A DNA stretch of 12,451 nt from CAWBNS01 sp964445105 (GTDB lineage Bacteria > Chlamydiota > Chlamydiia > Chlamydiales > JAJFMA01), in the NCBI GenBank assembly GCA_964445105.1, contig CAYUJS010000053.1, positions 1-12,451 on the forward strand, read 5' to 3'. The notes beneath the pieces were generated by a model. It was not told the DNA's origin. It did not search any database and saw nothing but the letters and a program-made list of their open reading frames with translations. Below, piece by piece: positions 1-6,855 of this stretch; within the stretch, counting starts at the first letter, position 1; each line of letters starts with the position of its first letter. Both the position numbers and the translations under genes were made by a program.

Positions 1-54
1 AACTCACGACCCTCACGTTGGCAACGTGATGCTCTACCACTGAGCTACGCCCGC
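1..54 (-). tRNA. tRNA-Gly(GCC), 3' end cut by window edge
   Basis: Read on the minus strand, the 5' acceptor strand GCGGGCG begins at 54. It is followed by a standard D arm (GCTC...GAGC) and an anticodon arm TCACG-TTGCCAA-CGTGA with anticodon GCC, which decodes GGC/GGU glycine codons. The T arm begins (GTGAGTT) and is cut at position 1, so the 3' half of the T arm and the 3' acceptor strand are outside the window. It lies 14 bases downstream of the other glycine tRNA, so the two are probably one transcript. Confidence 0.93.
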
Positions 55-68
55 ATTGTTTGGTCTGT

Positions 69-141
69 AGCGGGCGATGAGATTCGAACTCACGACATTC
101 AGCTTGGGAAGCTGATGCTCTACCAACTGAGCTACACCCGC
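69..141 (-). tRNA. tRNA-Gly(CCC)
   Basis: This is a complete 73-base cloverleaf on the minus strand. The acceptor strand GCGGGTG pairs with CGCCCGC (one G-T), the D arm is GCTC-AGTTGGTA-GAGC, the anticodon arm is TCAGC-TTCCCAA-GCTGA with anticodon CCC, and the T arm is GTGAG-TTCGAAT-CTCAT. The discriminator base is T, as expected for bacterial glycine tRNAs. CCA is not encoded. Anticodon CCC reads GGG codons. Confidence 0.95.
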
Positions 142-158
142 AACTAATCAAAAAGAGA

Positions 159-187
159 ATCTTACGCCCCTCTTTTATTTTCAGCAA
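159..187 (-). promoter_or_regulatory. Candidate sigma-70 promoter of the tRNA-Gly pair
   Basis: On the minus strand, TTGCTG (plus positions 182-187) is followed after exactly 17 bases by TAAGAT (159-164). This is a near-consensus -35/-10 pair. The -10 ends 17 bases before the first base of the tRNA-Gly(CCC), which fits a short processed 5' leader. Confidence 0.55.
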
Positions 188-241
188 GTACGAATCTTAA
201 GCTGCCGATGTCGGTTTAGACAGGGGCTTACCATCCTTTCT

Positions 242-271
242 TTGCCTGAGAGCTTTTTTTCCTCTTGCTAT
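242..271 (+). promoter_or_regulatory. Weak candidate promoter for the helicase gene
   Basis: TTGCCT (242-247) and TGCTAT (266-271) are separated by 18 bases in the divergent region between the tRNA genes and the helicase. Both boxes are imperfect. It is the best pair I see upstream of 334 on the plus strand. Nothing else in 142-310 looks like a gene. Confidence 0.25.
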
Positions 272-310
272 GGGATGACGAAACCTTTAAAACGTGAACT
301 TTATTTTTTT

Positions 311-318
311 AGGAGGGG
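311..318 (+). promoter_or_regulatory. Shine-Dalgarno site with unusual spacing before the helicase
   Basis: AGGAGGGG is a strong ribosome-binding sequence. It abuts a TTG at 319 (too close) and lies 15 bases before the ATG at 334 (too far), so it fits neither start well. I chose 334 because translation from there begins MLNFRKLKQD, the more natural start of this protein type. The true start is not settled by sequence alone. Confidence 0.5.
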
Positions 319-333
319 TTGCGCCGCAAGTCC

Positions 334-3300
334 ATGTTAAACTTTCGCAAATTGAAGCAGGATCTTTCACCGAATATTCTCAAAGAAGGGCGCGCGCTTT
401 TCGAGCGCGATGCGGTTGTGAGCGCGAAGATCGTTACCATTAATCCCACGAATGTCAGGCTTACCTGCCGAGTCTTGGGCCAGTTTGAAAATGCGTATGA
501 ATGCGAACTGGAAATTGACCGTTTGGAGTCGGTGATCGTTGATTCGGACTGTGACTGTACCTACAAATATGATTGCGCTCACCTAGCGGCGATCTTGTTT
601 TATCTAGAGACGCATTTTGACGAGATCGTGGTTACCTACTCACAGGTTACAGATTTAGAGGCTGTGCCACAAATAGACGAAGAAGAAAAAGAGCAGCTTC
701 GCGAAACGTTTAAGGAAGCAGAATCCAAAGAGGTTATCCGCAAGGGGAGAAAGCGCCAAACAGAGCTATTGCAAGAATATACATCGGCGGCCGCTGTCCT
801 GGGGCGCTCACCCTACTTCCTGCCCGAAGAGAACCTTTCCGAGGATTTGGCCGAGTTAGCAGTTATTTTTACCAACCAGCCCCCCAAAAGACCGGAACAA
901 GAAAGTAGTGCGGAGATACAGCTGATATTGCGCCTACCAACTCGCTCTAAGCCTCTGGTAGTGCAGGATATAAAAGCGTTTTTAGATAGCGTGCGTTACG
1001 GTGAGACGCTTTATATCGCCAGCCGGCGCTACTTTTTTGGATTGGGCTCATTCGATTCGATTAGCGCAGAAATCCTGCGATTGGTGATGGACAATGCGCG
1101 CACCTGCGAGCAAAATCCACGCTTGGCGCAGGTGTCAACCGAAGTTTTGGGTGAGATCTTAGCGCGCGCCTATGAATTAATCAGTGCGAAGGGCTTTCCC
1201 GTTTCCTCACGCAGTGAGGAGCCATTAGTAGAATCGATGCCTGGTTTGTACGTGGGCACGCTTGAGCAGCCTCTGAGGTATTCGCGTATTCCCGTGCGCT
1301 TGCGTTTTGAGTTAGAGTACCTGGAAATGCCGGCTCCTAAGCTACTCATCAATCCAGTGCTGTTGCTGGATGGGATCCGAGACGTACGCCTAGAAGAGGC
1401 GCGTATGTTTGAATGTGCCAAGCCAGGGCTGATCAACGAAATGACCTACTACCGGTTTGACCCCCTGATCCGCAGAAAGCATCTCCGCCATCTGCAAACT
1501 ATCCGTGGGATGACCATTCCAGAGCCGCTATTTGGGACCTTTGTGGAGAATGCATTGCCCGAGTTAATGCGTTTTGCCGAGGTGTCACATAGAGATGTGC
1601 TAGAAAAATTCGTTACACTTCCATTTGTCGGTGAGATTAAGGCCATATGCGACATTAGCTATCTCGATGGCGAGTTGGAAGCCACACTCCATTTCCTGTA
1701 TGACAAACTGAAGGTTCCTGCGGCTCTATCGCAAATTAAGGCCAAGCATTTGGACAACTTCACTACGGATGAAGGCATTCTCGCTCGCAACCTCACGGAA
1801 GAACAGAAAATCATCGAAGATCTATTTCAAGACTTCCACTACGATGAAAAGAGCGGAAATTTTACAGCAAAGAACGACAAAAAAATTGTAGAATTTATGA
1901 CCGAGGTCGTGCCGCGCAACCAAGAGCGTGTGGCCTTCAATTGTCCAGAAAACCTCCTAGAGCAGTTTGTCTACAATGATTCTCGCTTTAAGCTAGATTT
2001 ACGTGAAACAGATCGTATTGACATCTTCGAAGTACAGCTGATTGTGCGCGGTCCATTGAACGGCGTCAGCCTAGACCTACTGTGGGATTGTATTGCCTCG
2101 AAACGACCATTCATTGAATTGCAGCGCAAGAAGCCCGGAAACAGCCGTAAAGGTGCTAAAAGTGGCTTAAACCAGGCCAGCAAGATCCTGGTGCTAGATC
2201 TCGTTGCGCTTTCGCCTGTGGTGCAAATTTTTGATGAGCTGGGCATCAAGCTACTCGACGACCATGCTGAGGAGCGCCCGCTCTGGAGCTTAGCGAGCAT
2301 AGATGCGTCGCTGTTCAAGGACTTACCTATTCAGTTTAGCATGAGCGCGCGGTTGCAGGAGATCCAAGCACAGATGATCGGTGTACAGCAGATCGAAGCC
2401 CAGCCAGTGCCTAAGCAGGTTTCAGCGACCTTCCGCAATTACCAGATAGAGGGCGTTGCTTGGTTGGAGCGCCTTCGTCGCATGCATCTGTCGGGTATTT
2501 TAGCCGATGACATGGGACTGGGCAAGACCTTGCAAGCGATCGCTGCACTTACGCAGTATAAACAACAGAAGGCGCACCGCATCTCGCTGGTCGTCTGTCC
2601 CACTTCACTCGTGTACAACTGGATGGAAGAGTGCACCAAATTTAACCGCCACCTGAGGGTCTTACCCGTAGATGGGACCCCCATACAGCGGAAAAAACTG
2701 CTGGAGCGCGCTTGCGATTACGATCTGATTGTTACCTCCTATAGCCTGCTGCAAAAGGATATCGACATCTACCAAGAGATTCCGTTTGGTTACGCTATTT
2801 TGGATGAAGCGCAGCACATCAAAAATCGCGGCACGCGCAACGCGAAATCAGTGAAGCTGATCCAAGCTGCCCATAGGCTTATCTTGACAGGTACGCCGAT
2901 AGAAAACAGCTTAGAAGAGCTGTGGAGCTTGTTTGACTTCTTGTTACCCGGGTTGCTTAGTTCTTTTGATCGCTTTTTGGAAAAATATATTCGCACGCAA
3001 GGAGCGGGCGAAGGTGTCTCTACCTTGAATAACCTCAAACGTAAAGTGTCGCCTTTTATTTTGCGTCGGATGAAGAAAGATTTGCTAACAGATCTGCCGC
3101 CTGTCTCTGAAATCGTGTACCACTGCCACTTAGCAGAAACACAGAAAGAACTTTACCGTTCCTACGCCAATTCAGCCAGAGAAGAACTTTCGAAGCTGGT
3201 TAAGAAAGAAGGGTTTGATAAAGTACAGATCCACGTGCTGGCTACCTTGACACGCCTAAAACAGATTTGCTGCCATCCAGCGATTTTTGCTAAAGACGCA

Positions 3301-3825
3301 GCAGAGGTCGGCGATTCGGCCAAGTACGATATGTTGATAGAGCTTTTAGAGTCCCTCATCGAAGGCAAGCACAAAGCCGTTGTGTTCAGCCAATACACGC
3401 GTATGTTGAAAATTATGCGGGATGACCTGCAGAAAATGGGCGTGCGTTTCAGCTACCTGGACGGCTCATCTAAAGATCGCATGAGCATCGTCAGGGAGTT
3501 TAACGAAGATGAAGGCATTTCCGTCTTCCTCGTCTCACTAAAAGCCGGTGGTTCGGGCTTAAACCTGACAAGCGCGGACACAGTGATTCACTACGATATG
3601 TGGTGGAACCCTGCCGTGGAAAACCAAGCCACCGATCGCGTGCACCGCATAGGGCAGTCTCAGTCCGTCTCCTCTTACAAGCTCGTGACCCTCAACACAA
3701 TCGAAGAGAAGATCCTCGAGCTGCAGCAGCGTAAAAAGGGTCTGGTCACAAAGGTGGTCAACTGCGATGAGGAAGTGGTCTCTAAATTGACTTGGGAAGA
3801 GGTTTTAGAATTACTGCAGACATAG
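334..3825 (+). CDS. SWIM zinc-finger SNF2-family helicase (DEAD/H-box ATPase)
   Basis: This is a 1163-residue SF2 ATPase of the SNF2/Rad54 type. Near the N-terminus is a SWIM zinc finger, CxCx5CxH, with ligands C73, C75, C81 and H83. A long middle region follows without motifs I can name. The C-terminal motor carries all the main helicase motifs: Walker A in DDMGLGKT (about 725-732), DEAQ at about 824-827, LTGTPIENS shortly after, KAVVFSQYTRML, SLKAGGSGLNLT and QATDRVHRIGQ at about 1098. SNF2 proteins are ATP-driven double-stranded DNA translocases that remodel protein-DNA or polymerase complexes rather than unwind DNA. The exact role of bacterial SWIM-SNF2 proteins is poorly defined. From memory, chlamydial genomes carry similar SWI/SNF helicases of this size. 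The start is ambiguous between 319 and 334. The glycosyltransferase follows after 69 bases on the same strand. Confidence 0.95.
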   Translation: MLNFRKLKQDLSPNILKEGRALFERDAVVSAKIVTINPTNVRLTCRVLGQFENAYECELEIDRLESVIVDSDCDCTYKYDCAHLAAILFYLETHFDEIVVTYSQVTDLEAVPQIDEEEKEQLRETFKEAESKEVIRKGRKRQTELLQEYTSAAAVLGRSPYFLPEENLSEDLAELAVIFTNQPPKRPEQESSAEIQLILRLPTRSKPLVVQDIKAFLDSVRYGETLYIASRRYFFGLGSFDSISAEILRLVMDNARTCEQNPRLAQVSTEVLGEILARAYELISAKGFPVSSRSEEPLVESMPGLYVGTLEQPLRYSRIPVRLRFELEYLEMPAPKLLINPVLLLDGIRDVRLEEARMFECAKPGLINEMTYYRFDPLIRRKHLRHLQTIRGMTIPEPLFGTFVENALPELMRFAEVSHRDVLEKFVTLPFVGEIKAICDISYLDGELEATLHFLYDKLKVPAALSQIKAKHLDNFTTDEGILARNLTEEQKIIEDLFQDFHYDEKSGNFTAKNDKKIVEFMTEVVPRNQERVAFNCPENLLEQFVYNDSRFKLDLRETDRIDIFEVQLIVRGPLNGVSLDLLWDCIASKRPFIELQRKKPGNSRKGAKSGLNQASKILVLDLVALSPVVQIFDELGIKLLDDHAEERPLWSLASIDASLFKDLPIQFSMSARLQEIQAQMIGVQQIEAQPVPKQVSATFRNYQIEGVAWLERLRRMHLSGILADDMGLGKTLQAIAALTQYKQQKAHRISLVVCPTSLVYNWMEECTKFNRHLRVLPVDGTPIQRKKLLERACDYDLIVTSYSLLQKDIDIYQEIPFGYAILDEAQHIKNRGTRNAKSVKLIQAAHRLILTGTPIENSLEELWSLFDFLLPGLLSSFDRFLEKYIRTQGAGEGVSTLNNLKRKVSPFILRRMKKDLLTDLPPVSEIVYHCHLAETQKELYRSYANSAREELSKLVKKEGFDKVQIHVLATLTRLKQICCHPAIFAKDAAEVGDSAKYDMLIELLESLIEGKHKAVVFSQYTRMLKIMRDDLQKMGVRFSYLDGSSKDRMSIVREFNEDEGISVFLVSLKAGGSGLNLTSADTVIHYDMWWNPAVENQATDRVHRIGQSQSVSSYKLVTLNTIEEKILELQQRKKGLVTKVVNCDEEVVSKLTWEEVLELLQT

Positions 3826-3894
3826 CTACGCTGTAGAATGGTCTTGTTTTAAACCGGTGAGAGCGGAATATCTGAAATTTTGGGAGGGCGGTTT

Positions 3895-5100
3895 ATGCTC
3901 GAGCGCATCTGCTTGCTAGTGAACTACAATTTGTACGGGTCTAAGCGTCACTTTACCGCGGAGCTGGCTAGAGCCTTGCAGCGCGTTGGCGTAGAGGTTA
4001 AAATGATCGATACGAAGGAGCGAGAGCTGGGCTCTGAGCTACTGGATGAGATCCGCGCTTTTTCTCCGCAGCTAACCGCTTCGTTTAATACCATTGTCGC
4101 CAACGAGCGTGGCTACTATCTATGGGACTTTCTTAAAATTCCGCATCTAGCCCTGCTTGTGGATCCTGCGATTTACAGCGTAAACTTAGTGCAGAGCCCC
4201 TATTCAATTGTTTCCTGCGTAGATTTTTTCGATTGTGAGGTGTTGCAAGCAGCCAAATGCGACAACAGCTTCTTTCTCCCACACGGGGTAGACGCAGGGT
4301 ATTTGGCCAAGCCTCTCTTGAAAAAAAAGAAGTACGAAGCCGTTTTTATTGGAAGTTACTACGATTGTGAAGCCTTGCGCCAGCACTGGCAGCAGGAATT
4401 GCCTGCGGAGGTAGGCAAGGTTGTTGACGAGGCTATAGAGCTTGTCTTGTCCGACGGCGAGACGCCTTTTATGCAGGCACTAGTCTCTTCTTGGAAGCAG
4501 TCCGGGCTCGATCCCATGGGTTATGATTTTGAGACTCTCTGTTCCTACGTCGATAACTACTCAAGAGGCTGTGACAGATTAGAGTTATTGAAGGCTATCA
4601 AGGACGTAGAGGTGCACGTATTTGGCGCTCCGGGCTGGATGCGCGGCGTGGAATCCAAGCGCGGCTGGGCGGAGGCGCTAAAAGGACATGACAATCTCGT
4701 GGTGCACGCACCAGTCACTTATGAAGAGGGGCTAGCTATAATGCGGAACAGCGCGATCTGCTTAAATAGTATGCCTTTTTTCAAGCACGGGACGCATGAG
4801 CGCATCTTCAACGGCCTTGCCGCGGGTTGCCTAGTCGTTACCAGCGACAACCTGTACATCCGCGACCACTTCGGCGAGGCCTCAGGCGTGGTGCAATACC
4901 GCTTCCAAGAACGCACCAAGGTAAACGCGTTACTACAAGATTGGCTGAAAGATGAAGAACGCCGCGAAATCGCCGTACTACGCGGCCGTAAATACCTCGC
5001 AGAGCACCAAACCTGGGACCAGCGCGCGAAGGAGATTCTTGCTAAAGTGCCGCCTATGATAGAGGCTATCGCGCAAGAACACTATGTGGCGGGGCTGTGA
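3895..5100 (+). CDS. CgeB-like glycosyltransferase (GT-B fold, Glyco_trans_1_2 type)
   Basis: This is a 401-residue protein. The N-terminus (LLVNYNLYGSKRHFTAELAR) looks like the first beta-alpha unit of a GT-B fold. A central FLPHGVD is followed by YEAVFIGSYYD, and near residues 301-311 is HERIFNGLAAG followed by CLVVTSDN, the nucleotide-sugar end signature of CgeB-like enzymes (HERhxxxLAxGxhhhT). I see no signal peptide or membrane segment, so it is probably cytosolic or peripheral. Donor and acceptor cannot be told from sequence. The ATG at 3895 has GGGAGGG six bases upstream, so I prefer it to the TTG at 3880. It probably shares the helicase transcript. Its last 19 bases overlap the end of the convergent lanC, but nothing indicates that it glycosylates the peptide. 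Confidence 0.8.
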   Translation: MLERICLLVNYNLYGSKRHFTAELARALQRVGVEVKMIDTKERELGSELLDEIRAFSPQLTASFNTIVANERGYYLWDFLKIPHLALLVDPAIYSVNLVQSPYSIVSCVDFFDCEVLQAAKCDNSFFLPHGVDAGYLAKPLLKKKKYEAVFIGSYYDCEALRQHWQQELPAEVGKVVDEAIELVLSDGETPFMQALVSSWKQSGLDPMGYDFETLCSYVDNYSRGCDRLELLKAIKDVEVHVFGAPGWMRGVESKRGWAEALKGHDNLVVHAPVTYEEGLAIMRNSAICLNSMPFFKHGTHERIFNGLAAGCLVVTSDNLYIRDHFGEASGVVQYRFQERTKVNALLQDWLKDEERREIAVLRGRKYLAEHQTWDQRAKEILAKVPPMIEAIAQEHYVAGL

Positions 5101-6467
5101 GTGGGAGTGATGTTATCGATGAGGAAAGGGAGATGCCAGCTGTAGTGATTGGTATGCAGTGAGAGTAGTGTCAGCAATACACCGCTTACCCCCTCCAGAA
5201 GATCCGCGCATTCAATCCACACGTAGCTGCCTTTTTGGTGTTTTAGTAATTCCGCGTTTTTAAACCCAAAATGAGATGAGGCATCGTGGTGTGAAAGTAA
5301 AATTTCTCGAAGCTTTTCAGTCTCTAGTTTCAATTGATCACAGCCAGTGTCTCTAGCCATTAGGTTTGTGATGAGCAGAAGGCCTGCGATGCCGTGGCAA
5401 ATGTTGGGGCCTGGCAGGTTCCAATCCTCTCTTGAACTTTGGAAAATTGAACGGAAAGCTTCCAACGCAAATTCCTGCATCGCTTTGTTTTTAGTGGCTC
5501 TGCCTGCTAGGTAGAGCGCTCTTGCAACGCCAGGCGTTCCATAACACCAAGCGTCTCTCGACTTTCCGCGATCTGTTGGCTGGCCTGAAGTCTCTTCTTC
5601 AAAAGAGATAACAGAGTCCCAGAAGTACCGATTGCCGACTGTTTTTCGCTTGGCTTGGACCCAATCGGCAATGACTGTAATCGCTTTTTGCTGCCCTTTG
5701 CACTCTATGCCCTGCATCATGGCGATAGAGAGAAAAGCTAGTACCCCTGGGATGCCATGGGAAAGCCCTAGATTGAAGTTCCCATCTGGGAATATTTTGC
5801 GATCCGATTCGAGAAAAAAGAATTCGGGTGCGACGTACCATCCGGGGACGCCCCTGCCTTTGATATGGATTGGTTCTGCGAGCAAAACGAATTGTTGAAT
5901 GATTTCGTGTGCTAGCTCTTTAAACTCGGGTTTTTCATAATTCACCAAAGCATAGATTCCGATGCTCGATAACCCCTGGATCGACTCATAAAGAGCCGGT
6001 CGCCTGGGGATTGCTTGCTGTAGCTGCTCCATGAGAGGGGATAGGTGAGACGCACGAAGGTGTTTGATGAGGTAACCGTCTAAATGGGTGAGCACCTTCT
6101 TGTACCTTTGCTCGTTTTTCGATGCTTGTCTTAGGTAGAGACAGACCCCTGCTATCCCTCCAAACATGGTTATACTTGTGATGCCTGTTGTCTCCACAGC
6201 GCGCACGATCTGCAAGATATATTCGTGGGCGACAAGGTCCCATCGGTCTTCGGGAAAAATAGAATCCAGCTCAGTAAAAAGTGGAAGTACCCCAGGATAG
6301 CCGCCTGCAATAGAGAGTGGATGCCAACGGCTAGATTTGAGTAGGGGGTCCGGATTTTGGTTTTTTGGGTCGCTGACAACCTCCTTGACAAACTGAGGGT
6401 CGCGCATCTTTTGTGCAATTGAGCGGGCAAGTTCCAAATCTGATTGGATGACGGTACTCTTTAGCAT
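5082..6467 (-). CDS. lanC: LanC lanthionine synthetase (cyclase), catalytic residues intact
   Basis: This is a 461-residue LanC family protein, somewhat longer than NisC. It catalyses Michael addition of Cys thiols onto Dha/Dhb in a dehydrated precursor. The alpha/alpha-barrel GxxG repeats are visible (AGGYPG, GGIAG, LSHGIPG, CYGTPG, CHGIAG, LEGVSG). The expected zinc ligands are all present: C308 in AWCYG, and C357 with H358 in NICHG. The expected acid/base residues are also there: H237 in LSHG, R304 four residues before the first ligand, and Y309. Spacings match NisC closely (H to C 71 versus 72). AAGGA lies seven bases before the ATG. It is the last gene of the minus-strand cluster, 25 bases after the LanC relic, and ends inside the convergent glycosyltransferase. 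It is the only LanC here that can bind zinc, so it should perform all cyclisation. Confidence 0.93.
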   Translation of the reverse strand: MLKSTVIQSDLELARSIAQKMRDPQFVKEVVSDPKNQNPDPLLKSSRWHPLSIAGGYPGVLPLFTELDSIFPEDRWDLVAHEYILQIVRAVETTGITSITMFGGIAGVCLYLRQASKNEQRYKKVLTHLDGYLIKHLRASHLSPLMEQLQQAIPRRPALYESIQGLSSIGIYALVNYEKPEFKELAHEIIQQFVLLAEPIHIKGRGVPGWYVAPEFFFLESDRKIFPDGNFNLGLSHGIPGVLAFLSIAMMQGIECKGQQKAITVIADWVQAKRKTVGNRYFWDSVISFEEETSGQPTDRGKSRDAWCYGTPGVARALYLAGRATKNKAMQEFALEAFRSIFQSSREDWNLPGPNICHGIAGLLLITNLMARDTGCDQLKLETEKLREILLSHHDASSHFGFKNAELLKHQKGSYVWIECADLLEGVSGVLLTLLSLHTNHYSWHLPFLIDNITPTHSPAT

Positions 6468-6492
6468 GGGGTTTTCCTTCGATTGATATGAG

Positions 6493-6823
6493 TCATAATG
6501 TCAAAAAAATTCGCATCAGGGGCATCTTCATCTGCCCCTGGGCTTTAAGCAACGACAGTCCAACGCCCACTCCTTGTAACAAGCCTGGCGTATCCATTCA
6601 TCTTTTGGCCGTTCCTCCCGGAAAGTCGATTGGCTGAAAAACCGAACGAGAGGGATGGGTCGTAAAAACAGGCGACCCCGGGGAACCCCGAAGCAAGCGA
6701 AAACTCTAGCCATTGATCGGTAGAAAGGGCCCGTCCCTTGGTTTGTTCCTTCATCGCCATGAATTTTTTTCGTGGCTTCTTAGCTTTTGAGTCAGGCTTT
6801 GGCAAATGCACAGATTGGCACAT
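6493..6823 (-). pseudogene. LanC relic with internal deletion and frameshifts
   Basis: It begins at ATG 6823 with AAGGAGG (6833-6839) nine bases upstream. Residues after the start (MAMKEQ, DQWLEFSLASGFPG) match the N-terminus of the 436-residue LanC homologue at 10498-11808 (LLMKEQ, NEWLEFSLAWGLPG). After FFY-like text the sequence jumps to DPSLSFGF, matching DPSFPFGF at residue 381 of that paralogue, so about 325 residues are missing. Two further frame changes follow, giving KDEW and then DTPGLLQGVGVGLSLLKAQG against DAPGLLHGAAGIGLSLLEVQG. The ancestral reading ends at TGA 6493-6495. Near the start, CTCAAAAGCTAA is shared with the paralogue but in another frame, which indicates compensating indels. 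A reading frame starting at 6856 overlaps the lanB stop by one base (TAATG) and ends at 6545, so a junk peptide could still be made. Confidence 0.9.
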
Positions 6824-6855
6824 GGATGGAAGCCTCCTTGACCCTATCAAACGCA

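Noticed and set aside
231..280. Glycine-riboswitch-like string CTCTCAGGCAAAG on the minus strand (241-252), upstream of two glycine tRNA genes
   Set aside because: Only the 3' conserved block of a glycine aptamer is present. The CGAAGG-containing block and a paired GAGA segment are absent upstream, and the nearby CATCC/GGATG pairing does not make the known fold. A covariance-model scan (RF00504) would settle it.
3826..3894. Possible terminator between helicase and glycosyltransferase (CTACGCTGTAG)
   Set aside because: A 4-bp stem with a 3-base loop and no T-run is too weak, so the two genes are better read as one transcript.
6517..6540. Perfect 8-bp hairpin CAGGGGCA/TGCCCCTG between lanB and the last lanC, with a T-run nearby on the minus strand
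   Set aside because: It lies inside the relic's C-terminal coding sequence, the T-run starts seven bases after the stem, and a terminator here would cut off the only functional lanC. Probably fortuitous.
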